64,000 bases of DNA from assembly GCF_000263855.1 (NCBI RefSeq), contig NZ_AJWX01000002.1:124001-188000 (forward strand). The letters are read 5' to 3'. Below are positions 54,562-63,741 of this stretch, in pieces. Below the pieces are notes generated by a model. The model was given only the letters and a program-made list of their open reading frames with translations. It ran no database searches and had not been told where the DNA came from. The stretch's first letter is position 1. The number at the start of each line of letters is the position of its first letter. The position numbers were made by a program, and so were the translations under genes. This stretch comes from Pseudomonas sp. M47T1 (GTDB taxonomy: Bacteria; Pseudomonadota; Gammaproteobacteria; Pseudomonadales; Pseudomonadaceae).

Positions 54562-56004
54562 TCATTTCCCGGCCACTTTGACATTGGGCGGTGTCCAGCC
54601 ACCGCCCAGGGCTTTGTACAGGTTGACCTGGTTGATCTCCCGCGCCAGCTCCAGTTGCAGCCACTGCTGTTGGGCGCCAAACAGCGAGCGTTGGGCGTCC
54701 ATGGTCGAGAAGTAGCTGTCCAGCCCGGCCTCGAATCGCAACCGCGATTGGCGATAGGCTTCCTGGTAGTCAACCACCAGGCGCTGCTGTGCGGCAACCT
54801 GGGTGAGCATCTCCTGGCGCGCGTTCAGGGCGTCGGCGGCCTCGCGGAAGGCGTTGAGTACGGTTTCTTCGTAAGCGGCGGTGCGTTCGTCATACCGCGC
54901 GTGGCTGGCGTCAACGCCTGCTTTGCGGGTACCTGCGTCCAGCAGCGTCAGCGAGCCTGCGGCAGCCAGGTTCCAGAAGGCCGCAGGGCCGGTGAGCAAC
55001 CTGGAGAAGTCACCACTCAGGCTGCCCAGGGCGCCGGTTAGCGAGAAGCTGGGAAAGTAGGCCGCACGGGCGGTACCGATCTCGGCGTTGGCGGCGCGCA
55101 TCTGCGCTTGCGCCGACATGATGTCCGGCCGCCGCGCCACCAGGCTGGACGGCAGGCCTGCAGGCACGTCGGCGGTGGCCAGCTGTTTGCCCAGTTCGCC
55201 CTTGGGCAGCAGTGCGTCGGGCACCGGTTGGCCCACCAGTACGCGCAAGGCGTTGAGGTTTTGCGCCACCTGCATGCGGTAGGTGTTGACCTGCACGGCC
55301 GCTGTATTGGTCATGGCGTCGCCCTGGTGCACGTCGATGCGTGCGGTTGAGCCAAGGTTGAAACTTGTGCGCAATAGCTCGCCGTAGTGCTGCTGGGACT
55401 GGAATGTGCTTCGGGCCAGGTCAAGCAGGGTTTGATTGGCCTTGAGCGTCAGCCAGGTGCTGGCCACCTCGCCAATCAACGCCAGGCGTGCGGTCTGGTA
55501 GTCGGCCTGGCTGGCCTCGAAACGCGCGCCGGCCGCGTGTTGCTGGCTGCGCACGCGGCCAAAAAAATCCAGTTCGTAGGAGGTGAAACCGGCCGTGGCC
55601 TGGAACGTATTGGCAATGCTGCCCGTGCTGGAGCCGCCGCCCGGGGTTTGCTGCAACGCCGGCAGTTTGCTGCGCCCGGCGTAGGTGTCGATGCCAATGC
55701 TGGGGTACAGCGCCGCGCTGGCGCCGTTGAACGAGGCCCGTGATTCGTCAACGCTGGCAGCGAACTGGCGCAGCCCGCGGTTATTGGCCAGGGCCAGGTC
55801 TATCAGTTGGCGCAGGCGCTCATCACTGATGAAGGTATGCCAGTCCTGCTCGAACGTCTGGCGGCCTTCGCAGCAGGCACCGCCGGCGTTGGCCGGCCAC
55901 GCCTGGTCGATGGGCGGGTCGGGTGGTTGGTAGGCAGGTTCCAGTGAGCAGCCGGCGACCATCAGCAGGGAGGTCAGGCACGTGCCGGACAGGCAGTTTC
56001 TCAT
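54562..56004 (-). CDS. TolC/OprM-type outer-membrane lipoprotein of the GT2 operon
   Basis: 480 residues of an NodT-type outer-membrane factor. Lipobox VAGC (Cys19), two efflux-protein repeats, with SYELDFFGRVRSQ and RRPDIMSAQAQMRAANAEIG, and the end [15 protein letters not shown] precedes ATG 56004. It begins 10 bases after the GT2-PilZ gene and ends a four-gene operon that also contains a HlyD-type adaptor. Here it probably forms the outer-membrane exit for the operon's product, not a drug pump: no RND transporter gene is present. Confidence 0.9.
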   Translation of the reverse strand: MRNCLSGTCLTSLLMVAGCSLEPAYQPPDPPIDQAWPANAGGACCEGRQTFEQDWHTFISDERLRQLIDLALANNRGLRQFAASVDESRASFNGASAALYPSIGIDTYAGRSKLPALQQTPGGGSSTGSIANTFQATAGFTSYELDFFGRVRSQQHAAGARFEASQADYQTARLALIGEVASTWLTLKANQTLLDLARSTFQSQQHYGELLRTSFNLGSTARIDVHQGDAMTNTAAVQVNTYRMQVAQNLNALRVLVGQPVPDALLPKGELGKQLATADVPAGLPSSLVARRPDIMSAQAQMRAANAEIGTARAAYFPSFSLTGALGSLSGDFSRLLTGPAAFWNLAAAGSLTLLDAGTRKAGVDASHARYDERTAAYEETVLNAFREAADALNARQEMLTQVAAQQRLVVDYQEAYRQSRLRFEAGLDSYFSTMDAQRSLFGAQQQWLQLELAREINQVNLYKALGGGWTPPNVKVAGK

Positions 56005-56014
56005 GGTCGCACTC

Positions 56015-58159
56015 CTAAAGGCGCGGGCCTAACAGGGCGCGCAGTTGGGAAAACAGCAGGCTCAGCAGGCCACCCTTGCCATGGGACACCTGCATCAATT
56101 GCAACGGCTGACGCCGGCTTGGCAAAGATGGAAAGCGGCTGCTGGCGCTGCTGCGCCGAGGCCTGCGCACGTGCACCGGGGCCAGGCGTTTTTCCCCCAG
56201 CAAGGCACGGCGCAGCAGGCTGCCGAAGGCGATGCCGGGGTGAGCCTTGCCGGCGACGTTGGCGTTGGCATCGCTGAACAGGCGGCCGATCAGCTTACGT
56301 CGCAAGGCCTCGTCCATGTCGACGAAACGCAGACCCAACTGCACACCTTGTTGCTGGCGCATCACCTCAACGCCCACCCAGCCCACTTTGTTCACCCAGA
56401 TTTCGCCCCGCGCCCCGCAGCGAATCGAGCCGGCCTGGTGGCAGGCAAAGGCGGCGCCGGTGATGGAAATGTCCACCAGCCGCCCGGTCAGCGTGCGGCC
56501 GCCAAGGCGGAAACCGGCGGGCCGGTCGAACGGAAAGCGTTCCTCGCCATGCAGCCGCGGCCGGTCAACGCAGGCCACCAGCGTGGCCAGGTTGTAGATC
56601 AGCGCCACCACCGTCCAGCACAGGTTGAAGCTCATGTTGCCGTCCAGGCTGTCGGCGGTGACGATGGCCGTGAAGGCACCGATCTGCGACAGCGCGGTCA
56701 GCGCCAGGAAGAAGCCGAACAGCTTCCAGTGGACCATGGTTTTCGAGCGGTCGATGCCCTTGGCCGTGACCTTGAAAGGCCGACCAAAGGGCCGCAGCAG
56801 GGCGCTGGCCAAGGTAGCGGTGACCGCCAGCGAGGCAACGATTTGCGTCACTTCGGTGAAGATCGGCAAGGTACGTCGGTCGGTGACCCAGGTGCCATAG
56901 CCCCAGAACGCGATCAGCGCCGGCATGCCGAAGGCCAGGAAGTCCATGGGCTTGGCGTAGAACCCGGCAATGCCGAAGTACCAGTAGAGCACCGGCGATA
57001 CCAGCATCATCAGAATGAAGGGCTTGGAAAACCAGTGCAGCAAGCCGTGCACATAGTGCAGGCGGTCGTTGAGGGTGTAGCCACTGCCGCGTAGCGGGCC
57101 GTCCTTGAGCAGCGCCACCTGGACCGTGCCCAGGCACCAGCGCCCGCGTTGGTTGATGTAGTCGGTGAGCCCCTCGGCCGACAGCCCGATGGACAGCCGT
57201 TCATTCAGCCAGCGGGTGACGTAGCCTTTCTGCAGCAGGCGGTAAGTGGTGTAAATGTCTTCGCACACGGAGCCTGTGGGAAAACCGCCTAGGCTTTCGA
57301 TCAGGTCGCGACGCACCACGAATGAGGTGCCCACGCAGAAGGCCGCGTCCCAGCCGTCCTTGGCGGGCTGGAACACGTCGAAGAACACCCGCTGTTCGTC
57401 CACCCAGCAGGTGGCCGACCCCAGGTTGTGCTGGATAGGGTCGGGGTTGTAGTAGAACTGGGGGGTCTGCACCAGCCCGACCTTGGGGTCCTGGAACAGG
57501 CCCAGGGTGCGCATCAGAATGGGTTGTTGCGGGGCGAAGTCGGCATCCAATACCAGGATGTAAGGCGCATTGCTGCGGGCCGCTGACTCGCGCAAGCCGT
57601 TGTTGAGGTTGCCGGCCTTGGCGTGCAGGTTGTTGTTGCGACGTGCGTACTGCACGCCCATGCCTTGGCAGTAATCGCGCAGCCAGTCACGACGGGTATC
57701 GTCCAGCACCCAGACGGTGAAGTTGGGATAGTCCATGGCCTGGGCGGCGATGATGGTTTTCTCCAGCACTTCCAGCCCTTCGTTGTAAGTGCAGATGAAC
57801 ACGTCCACCGCCGGCGCATCATGGCCCAGTGCGCGCAGGCGCAATTCGCCTGCGTCGGCGGCGGGGCGGTGGTCACTGCGGCACAGCATGACGATGATGG
57901 AGAACAGCGTGTAGCTGATGGCAAGCATCTCAAAGAACAGAAAACTGTAGGACCAGACCGTAGCAAACCCCGAATGACGGTCGGGCAAGGTGTCATGAAT
58001 GCGCCACAGCAAGTAGTTGATCAGCAGAACGGCGGTCAGGCCGCCGAACAGCGCCCGCGCGGCCCATTGGTCGCGGTGGGTCAGGCAACTGAACAGCACC
58101 ACGATGGCCAGGGTCCAGGCATTGATCTGCAACAGTTGCATCGAGTCGAGTGCGTGCAT
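56015..58159 (-). CDS. GT2 polysaccharide synthase with C-terminal PilZ domain
   Basis: 714 residues. Two N-terminal membrane spans (about 12-50), one near 65-92, then the processive GT2 domain with VLDD (152-154), DAD at 205-207, CED at 299-301 and the QRGRW motif at 337-341; then further spans (about 380-530) and a PilZ domain (about 536-628) with DISITG. The c-di-GMP RxxxR motif reads HGEER, its first Arg replaced by His537. The plan is that of BcsA-like synthases, but there is no BcsB, BcsC or BcsZ gene. AGAGG precedes ATG 58159, one base after the previous stop. Product probably a beta-glycan. Confidence 0.88.
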   Translation of the reverse strand: MHALDSMQLLQINAWTLAIVVLFSCLTHRDQWAARALFGGLTAVLLINYLLWRIHDTLPDRHSGFATVWSYSFLFFEMLAISYTLFSIIVMLCRSDHRPAADAGELRLRALGHDAPAVDVFICTYNEGLEVLEKTIIAAQAMDYPNFTVWVLDDTRRDWLRDYCQGMGVQYARRNNNLHAKAGNLNNGLRESAARSNAPYILVLDADFAPQQPILMRTLGLFQDPKVGLVQTPQFYYNPDPIQHNLGSATCWVDEQRVFFDVFQPAKDGWDAAFCVGTSFVVRRDLIESLGGFPTGSVCEDIYTTYRLLQKGYVTRWLNERLSIGLSAEGLTDYINQRGRWCLGTVQVALLKDGPLRGSGYTLNDRLHYVHGLLHWFSKPFILMMLVSPVLYWYFGIAGFYAKPMDFLAFGMPALIAFWGYGTWVTDRRTLPIFTEVTQIVASLAVTATLASALLRPFGRPFKVTAKGIDRSKTMVHWKLFGFFLALTALSQIGAFTAIVTADSLDGNMSFNLCWTVVALIYNLATLVACVDRPRLHGEERFPFDRPAGFRLGGRTLTGRLVDISITGAAFACHQAGSIRCGARGEIWVNKVGWVGVEVMRQQQGVQLGLRFVDMDEALRRKLIGRLFSDANANVAGKAHPGIAFGSLLRRALLGEKRLAPVHVRRPRRSSASSRFPSLPSRRQPLQLMQVSHGKGGLLSLLFSQLRALLGPRL

Positions 58160-58160
58160 G

Positions 58161-59390
58161 TCAGTGCGCCTCTTGAGCACCGGTGAAGGGGTTGACGCCG
58201 GTGGCGGCGATGGCCGCCCATGCCGTGGCGCCCAGGTGTGGCAGGTGGTAATAGAAAAAGTCGTTGGTGGTGGAGGTGGGGCCGATGGCCAGCCCCGTAC
58301 TTATTTGTGCCTGCGGCGTGGCAAACAACCAGCCGTCCCCCGCTTGTTGTGCCACCAGCACGGCCCACAGGGGTTGCGCCTGCTGCGGCGCGCCGCTGAG
58401 TTGCGCCACGGCCGCGGCCTGGGCCGTGCCTTCGGTCCACAGGCCAACGGGGGCGCGGTTGAAGCCATAGCCGTCGGCAAAGCGGTGGGCGTGATCGATG
58501 AACGTCAGGCTGCGTTGCCAGTCGGCCGGGCGGCCGGGCAGGGCAATCAGTGGCCAGATCTGCGCATCCAGGCCGGATTTTTCTCGTTCCTGGGTATGGC
58601 CGTCGGGCAAGGTACCGATCAGGAACCTCCCCTGGGCGGCGTCCCATTGGCTGTTCACGAAGCGCCGGGCGATCTGTGCCTGGCTGGCAGCGTCGGCGTC
58701 GGCGTGCAAGCGGTCCAGCGCCCCCCAGGCGGCAGCCAGGTCGACATTGTGTTCGGTAGACTTCCAGCCCTGGCGCTGGGGCGTGGGCGGGTAGCCGTAA
58801 AAGCCGCCGATGAAACCTGGTGGGGTCTGGCTGTCGTAGGTATTGGCCTGGGTCCAGGCCAGAATTCTGCGCGCGGCTTGCAGGTAGTTGTCGTCCTGGC
58901 TTTGCCGGTAGGCTTCCAGCAACGCCAATACGGCCCAGGCCTGATTGCCGGTGGCGCTGCCCACCTGGTAGGCATCCTGGTTCCAGGCGCCACGCTCGCT
59001 GCTCCAGTAGCCGGGCAAGGCGATGGCGCCATGCTTCACGGGCCCGGCGGCGTAGGCATTGCGCACGCGTGCGTCGTTGTAGTCCGGATCGTGGCCGCTG
59101 GCATAGGCCAGGGCATCGGCTATCTGCCGAGCCGCGGCGGCATTGCCGCAGCCGAACAGGGCAATGCTGGCCAGGGCGTTATCGTAGGTGAAAGCCACCC
59201 CGCGCAACGCCAGGATGGCCGGTGGCTGGCCATTGAGCGGCGGGTAACTGGCCAGCAGTACCGGCCCGCTGCCCAAGGCCTGCACGGCCTGGCCCAAGGC
59301 CGCGCAGGTCATCTGGGCCAAGTGCGGGCGTGCCTCGTCGGCGCTGGCCTGGGCCATCCACAACACGGCCACGAACAACAGCGCCCTCAT
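58161..59390 (-). CDS. Exported helical-barrel-like protein of the GT2 operon
   Basis: 409 residues. Signal peptide ends at QASA-DE (about 17). The rest is helix-rich with repeated aromatic and Gly-rich turns (ATGNQAWAVLALLEAY, GFIGGFYGYPP, GLDAQIWPLIALPG, APVGLWTEGTAQAAA), as in (alpha/alpha)6 six-hairpin glycosidase folds such as the GH8 family. I cannot identify a catalytic pair. By position it may trim or bind the polysaccharide, like BcsZ in cellulose operons. Its ATG overlaps the adaptor stop by four bases. Confidence 0.7.
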   Translation of the reverse strand: MRALLFVAVLWMAQASADEARPHLAQMTCAALGQAVQALGSGPVLLASYPPLNGQPPAILALRGVAFTYDNALASIALFGCGNAAAARQIADALAYASGHDPDYNDARVRNAYAAGPVKHGAIALPGYWSSERGAWNQDAYQVGSATGNQAWAVLALLEAYRQSQDDNYLQAARRILAWTQANTYDSQTPPGFIGGFYGYPPTPQRQGWKSTEHNVDLAAAWGALDRLHADADAASQAQIARRFVNSQWDAAQGRFLIGTLPDGHTQEREKSGLDAQIWPLIALPGRPADWQRSLTFIDHAHRFADGYGFNRAPVGLWTEGTAQAAAVAQLSGAPQQAQPLWAVLVAQQAGDGWLFATPQAQISTGLAIGPTSTTNDFFYYHLPHLGATAWAAIAATGVNPFTGAQEAH

Positions 59391-60595
59391 CGCGACACCG
59401 AGGCGGTTACCCAGTTGCCGGGGTTGCAGGTCAGCGCCCGCTCGTTGTCGGGCAGGTCGCTGTCAAAGGCACCCACCACGTACACCGAATTCTGTTCGGC
59501 GTAGGGGAAGGGCACGCTGTAACTGCTGGCCTGGATGTCGGTAGGGCTGGAGAGCATTTGCACCACTTTGGCCTTGAGCGGTTGGTCCAGCCCGCGAATC
59601 GACACCTGCAATTCGGTGTCACGGGTAATCTTGCTGGCCATGCGCTCGGGGAACACGGCGATCACGTAGCTCTGGCTGCAATTGGTGGCGCGCAACAAGG
59701 TGGCGCCTGCACGCACCAGGGTGCCCTGTGGGGCCACCAGTTCTTGCACGGTGCCGGGCGAATAGGCCACCACTTCGTAAGCAGCCATCATCTTCACGCG
59801 GTTCTGCTCGGTCTCGATCAACTGGTTGAGGTTATCCAGTTCCTGCTGCTGGGTGGCGCGGTTCTTTGCCTGGTTGGCCAGGCTCAGTTGCAAGGTGGTC
59901 ATTTGCGCACTGAGGTCGAACATGCGCAGTTGGTCCGGGTCCAGGTACACCTGGTCCTTGGCGGCGGACAGGTCACCGCTGTTGATGCGCAGGCGCGAAC
60001 GCACCGACTCGGCAGCGCCTTGCAGCGACGCCAATTGCGCCCGCGAACTGGCCACCACCGCTTCGCTCACGGCCCCCTGGTAGTACAGGTCTTGGTTGCG
60101 CTGCACGGTTTCCTGGGCATCGGCGAGGCGTGCACTGGCGGCGCTGCTCTCCGCTTTCAGGGCTTTTTGCGCGTACAACTGTCGAGTCTGATAGGCGCTC
60201 TGGTACTGCTGGCTGGTTTTCTCCAGGGCATCGAAATACTGCTGATCGTGCTCGGCCTGGCTGGCCAGCGATGACAATTGCTGCTCCAGGGTAAGGCGCC
60301 GGGTTTGCAGGGTCAGCAGGGTTTCCTGGTTGGCGCGGGGGTTTTCGATGGTGGCAATGTCCTGCCCGGTATTGAAGGTGCTGCCGGGCTGGATACTCAG
60401 GGTACGCACCACACCATCAATGGGCGTGGTCAGCAGAATCACCGGGGCATTGAGGATGGCGCGGGTCGCCGACGAGGACATCAACGGCATGAACAAGGTG
60501 GAAAACAATAGCCAGATAATGAACGACAGCACGCCAAACCCCACCAGGCGTGGCAACAGCGATAGCGAGAAACGCCTTGCTTGGGCTTCGGCCAT
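59387..60595 (-). CDS. HlyD-family membrane-fusion protein of the GT2 operon
   Basis: 402 residues. One N-terminal span (about 15-35), half lipoyl domain with TTPIDGVVRTLSIQPGSTFN, a long coiled coil (about 90-255, QTRRLTLEQQLSSLASQAEH onwards), the second lipoyl half with YEVVAYSPGTVQELVAPQGT, and a beta barrel. First gene of the operon, GGAG ten bases upstream. HlyD-type adaptors beside GT2 synthases occur in polysaccharide export, e.g. Alg44-like and, as I recall, the rhizobial bgsBA mixed-linkage glucan operon. Confidence 0.85.
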   Translation of the reverse strand: MAEAQARRFSLSLLPRLVGFGVLSFIIWLLFSTLFMPLMSSSATRAILNAPVILLTTPIDGVVRTLSIQPGSTFNTGQDIATIENPRANQETLLTLQTRRLTLEQQLSSLASQAEHDQQYFDALEKTSQQYQSAYQTRQLYAQKALKAESSAASARLADAQETVQRNQDLYYQGAVSEAVVASSRAQLASLQGAAESVRSRLRINSGDLSAAKDQVYLDPDQLRMFDLSAQMTTLQLSLANQAKNRATQQQELDNLNQLIETEQNRVKMMAAYEVVAYSPGTVQELVAPQGTLVRAGATLLRATNCSQSYVIAVFPERMASKITRDTELQVSIRGLDQPLKAKVVQMLSSPTDIQASSYSVPFPYAEQNSVYVVGAFDSDLPDNERALTCNPGNWVTASVSR

Positions 60596-61081
60596 TTTCC
60601 AGCACTCCCGAATCGTGCGGTTGCAGATAGTCGGCAGTCAGGCGCGCAGCGCCCGATACTGCACCGGCTCACGACAGTACGAAGGCAATACAGCAAAAAG
60701 GCACAGCAATATGTCCGGAATAGTCGATGTAAGGCGCGGGCATTGATCCCGTCTTGTTGGAGGGCGAACCTGAGGGGCTCAACGGCGGTTCACTGAGGCA
60801 TGAAGCTATGACTGAAGTCGTTTGCTGTCAATGACCTGCGAGGCGTGAATAGTTGGCGCTGGGAAATTGGCAGAGGGTGGCTGGCTGATCAGCGGACAGG
60901 GCCGGAACGGAACTTTTTTGAGCTGATTGTTTTTAAGAGACTTTTTTTGTATCCCATTTCCAGTTAGACGCATTTTTAATTATCGTGCGAATGGAAGTAC
61001 GTCAAAAATAATATATGTACAATGGCTGGCACTGTTGAAAAGCCTGCAGTTCGTGCAAGCCTTACCGAGCGTCAACAGTGC
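60596..61081. other. Interval upstream of the GT2 operon
   Basis: 486 bases. It should carry the operon promoter. Positions 60905-61025 are AT-rich (runs such as TTTTTTGAGC, TTTTTTTGTATCC, AAAATAATATATG). I see no clear sigma54 or AlgU promoter and no gene. Confidence 0.5.
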
Positions 61082-61303
61082 CTACAGATCCGCACGCTCC
61101 TTGCGCAGCGCTGCAATCGTACGGTTGATGTAATCCGCATTGCGGTCCAGGGTTTCCAAGGCGCTGCGTACGTTTTCGGCGATGTCCTCGGCCTCCCAGC
61201 GCACCTCTACCCACAAGGCCAGCTCTTCGACCGCAGCGGCAATGGCCAGCTGGTTTTCATACAGCTTGTCCAACAAGGTCGGTTGTAGCAACGAGTCTGT
61301 CAT
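61082..61303 (-). CDS. Small conserved hypothetical protein, 73 aa
   Basis: Begins MTDSLLQPTLLDKLYENQLA and ends RTIAALRKERADL. Predicted all-helical, acidic, amphipathic, perhaps a coiled-coil oligomer, with no membrane span. AAGGAG lies seven bases before ATG 61303. The longer frame to 61339 is not needed. Function unknown. Confidence 0.75.
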   Translation of the reverse strand: MTDSLLQPTLLDKLYENQLAIAAAVEELALWVEVRWEAEDIAENVRSALETLDRNADYINRTIAALRKERADL

Positions 61304-61685
61304 GCCGGGCTCCTTTCGCTCGCGCAGCGCTATGGTCATTAACGGTACTGACCCACGGCCATTTCAATCGTTCTGTGTTTTTTCGACGCGAGTGAATATT
61401 TGTTGGGTGAAACGGGCCGCCTATAGTGGGTATTAATGACAAGGAACTAGTGGCCTGTCTCCGAAATAAGCTGTTCACTGTTGACGGCGTCTGTCGTTGC
61501 CAGGCGGCGTGGCGACTCCTTGCCATAGCCCTGCGAGGGCTCGTTGCCGCGCCTTGCCTGGGAACAACAGCCACTCGTCAAAAGAGAACGTATTTCGAAG
61601 ACAGGACACTAGGTGTTTGTGCTCGTTGGTATTCCGTTTTATAAATAGCAGGCTATCTATATCTCCCAGTCTGTGCCTGACAATA
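61304..61685. other. Divergent interval before the MFS gene
   Basis: 382 bases between a small leftward gene and the rightward transporter. Positions 61370-61450 are AT-richer and could hold promoters. No RNA gene, operator or convincing ORF is seen. Confidence 0.45.
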
Positions 61686-62906
61686 ATGACGACTGCCGAC
61701 GAAATTCTTGCTGGTCACCCGTCCCCTGCCAGCGACCAGTCGCTGCGCCGCCGCTCACTGCTGGCGGCCTGCAGTGCGCACGCCGTGCACGATGGCCTCA
61801 CCGACCTTATTTATGTGCTGTTGCCGATCTGGCAAGCGCAGTTCGGCTTGAGCCTCACTCAGGTCGGGCTGCTGCGTGGCGCCTACTCCGGGACCATGGC
61901 CGGCATACAGCTGCTTGCTAGCCGCGCGGCGCGGCGTTGGGGCCGGGAACGCTTGCTGGTGGGCGGCACCGCGCTGGCCGGCATTGCCTATTTATGTGTT
62001 GGCCAGGCAAGCGGCCTGGGGGTGTTGCTGCTGGCGCTGATGCTCGGCGGCCTGGGGGCAAGCACCCAGCACCCCCTGGCGTCCTCGCTGGTGACCGACA
62101 CCCATGAGGCGGGTGGCGGGGTGAAGCAGGCCCTGTCGCAGTACAACTTCGCCGGCGATATTGGCAAAACCCTGATCCCGGGGTTGGTGGGCCTGTTGCT
62201 GACGGTCATCAGTTGGCGGGTCAGTGCCACCCTGATGGGGCTGCTCGGCTTGCTGGCAGCCGCTTTGCTGTGGTGGCTGGTGCCATCGCGCGGCATCGTT
62301 GGCGCGCAGGCCGCAAGGAAAACCGCGCTGGCCATGGGGCAGGGTTCGGCACTGGGCCTGCGTGCCTTACTGCTGACCGGTACCCTGGACAGCGCGGTAC
62401 GCATGGGCTTCCTGACCTTTCTGCCGTTCTTGCTGCAAGCCAAGGGCGCCGGCACCGCCGGCATCGGTCTGGCGCTGATGCTGCTGTTCATCGGCGGGGC
62501 CTTTGGCAAACTGCTGTGCGGCTACCTGGGCGCGCGCATCGGCATGATGAAAACCGTGTGGCTCACGGAGACCAGCACTTCGTTGCTGATTGTGCTGGCG
62601 TTGTTCCTGCCCCAGTGGGGCCTGATGGCCATGCTGCCGCTGCTGGGCTTAGCGCTGAACGGCACGTCCTCGGTGCTGTATGGCGCCGTACCGGAATTGG
62701 CCGCCCCGGACCGCCGCGAGCAGGCGTTTGCGTTGTTCTACACCGGCACCATCGGGGCCGGGGCGCTGGCGCCGGTGCTGTTCGGACGGCTGGGGGATGT
62801 GACGGGAATTACCCTGGCGTTGATGGTAGTGGCGGGGGTGTTGTTGCTGACGTTGCCGTTGGCGTGGGTGGTGGAGCGGGAGGGGAGGGGGCCAGTGTCG
62901 GTTTGA
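61686..62906 (+). CDS. MFS transporter, fosmidomycin-resistance (Fsr)-like
   Basis: 406 residues with twelve membrane segments. CSAHAVHDGLTDLIYVLLPI in TM1 is the mark of the Fsr/FPR branch of the major facilitator superfamily; QHPLASSLVTDTHEAGG in the TM4 region also fits. Exports fosmidomycin or other small molecules in relatives. The ATG at 61686 gives the family N-terminus, but the ribosome site is poor; the frame is open to 61497. Confidence 0.83.
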   Translation: MTTADEILAGHPSPASDQSLRRRSLLAACSAHAVHDGLTDLIYVLLPIWQAQFGLSLTQVGLLRGAYSGTMAGIQLLASRAARRWGRERLLVGGTALAGIAYLCVGQASGLGVLLLALMLGGLGASTQHPLASSLVTDTHEAGGGVKQALSQYNFAGDIGKTLIPGLVGLLLTVISWRVSATLMGLLGLLAAALLWWLVPSRGIVGAQAARKTALAMGQGSALGLRALLLTGTLDSAVRMGFLTFLPFLLQAKGAGTAGIGLALMLLFIGGAFGKLLCGYLGARIGMMKTVWLTETSTSLLIVLALFLPQWGLMAMLPLLGLALNGTSSVLYGAVPELAAPDRREQAFALFYTGTIGAGALAPVLFGRLGDVTGITLALMVVAGVLLLTLPLAWVVEREGRGPVSV

Positions 62907-62938
62907 GCTGCCCGCAGACGGTGGCCATCTCGTAGCGG

Positions 62939-63450
62939 CTGCACCAGGTTCAGGCCTTCGAGCGCACCCAACCCGGACTGCCTTTGGGCATCGGGCATAT
63001 TCGCACGCAATTGCAAGATTATGTCCGCCATGGCACCGTCACCTTGTTCACTGCGCTGGATTATCTTCAGGGACGCTTGATCAGTTCCATCGAGCGCCAA
63101 CACCGGCATCAGGAATGGCTGGAGTTTCTCAAGAAGAAGATCAATCGAGAAACGCCCAAGCCTCTTCAGCTGCAGGTGATCGTCGACAACTACGCCACGC
63201 ACAAGCATCCAAAAAGTGAAGGCATGGCTTGAGACGCACAAACGCTTCCACATGCATTTCACCCCGACCTCCAGTTCGTGGATGAACATGGTTGAGCGCT
63301 TCTTTCGCGACATCACGGTGTACCTGCGTGACGGCAGTTTCAGTTCGGTTCGCGAAGTGGAAAGCGCGATCACCACGTTCTTGGCACTGCGAAATGCGCA
63401 GCCGACTCGCTACGTCTGGAACGTCAGGGGGGAAGATATTCTGAACAAGG
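62939..63450 (+). pseudogene. IS630-family transposase remnant
   Basis: Two consecutive frames read as one DDE transposase fragment. The first starts LHQVQAFERTQPGLPLGIGH and includes VIVDNYATHKHPK (second catalytic Asp). A single extra A near 63212 shifts the frame; the second continues KAWLETHKRFHMHFTPTSSS and NMVERFFRD (catalytic Glu) to VWNVRGEDILNK. The 5' third with the first Asp and the C-terminal tail are missing, and no terminal repeats are seen. It is a dead fragment abutting tRNA-Gly. Confidence 0.85.
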
Positions 63451-63514
63451 GGGAAGCGTCGCCGTGGGGCGAGCGTGGGGCAATAAAAGGTTGGAAATTG
63501 GAACCAGAAAAGGC

Positions 63515-63588
63515 TGGAGCGGGTGAAGGGAATCGAACCCTCGTTATCAGCTTGGGAAGCTGGAGTAATGCCATTATACGACACCCGC
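63515..63588 (-). tRNA. tRNA-Gly (anticodon CCC)
   Basis: On the minus strand the gene starts GCGGGTGTCGTATAATGG and ends with the acceptor CACCCGC plus encoded TCCA. The anticodon loop TTCCCAA gives CCC, and the T arm is GAGGGTTCGATTCCCTT. All arms pair. Confidence 0.95.
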
Positions 63589-63741
63589 TGAACGCGGTTC
63601 ACTTTTTACCAGAAGTCGCCCGTCAATTGAAGCGCTAATTGCGCCCCAGGCGCATTTGCCGGCCGGCCGCCACGGTTGTTCATCTTCTCGGCCCCGTTGG
63701 GTGGCGTTGATGTGCACGCGTGGCAGTCGGCTGGCCGGTGT

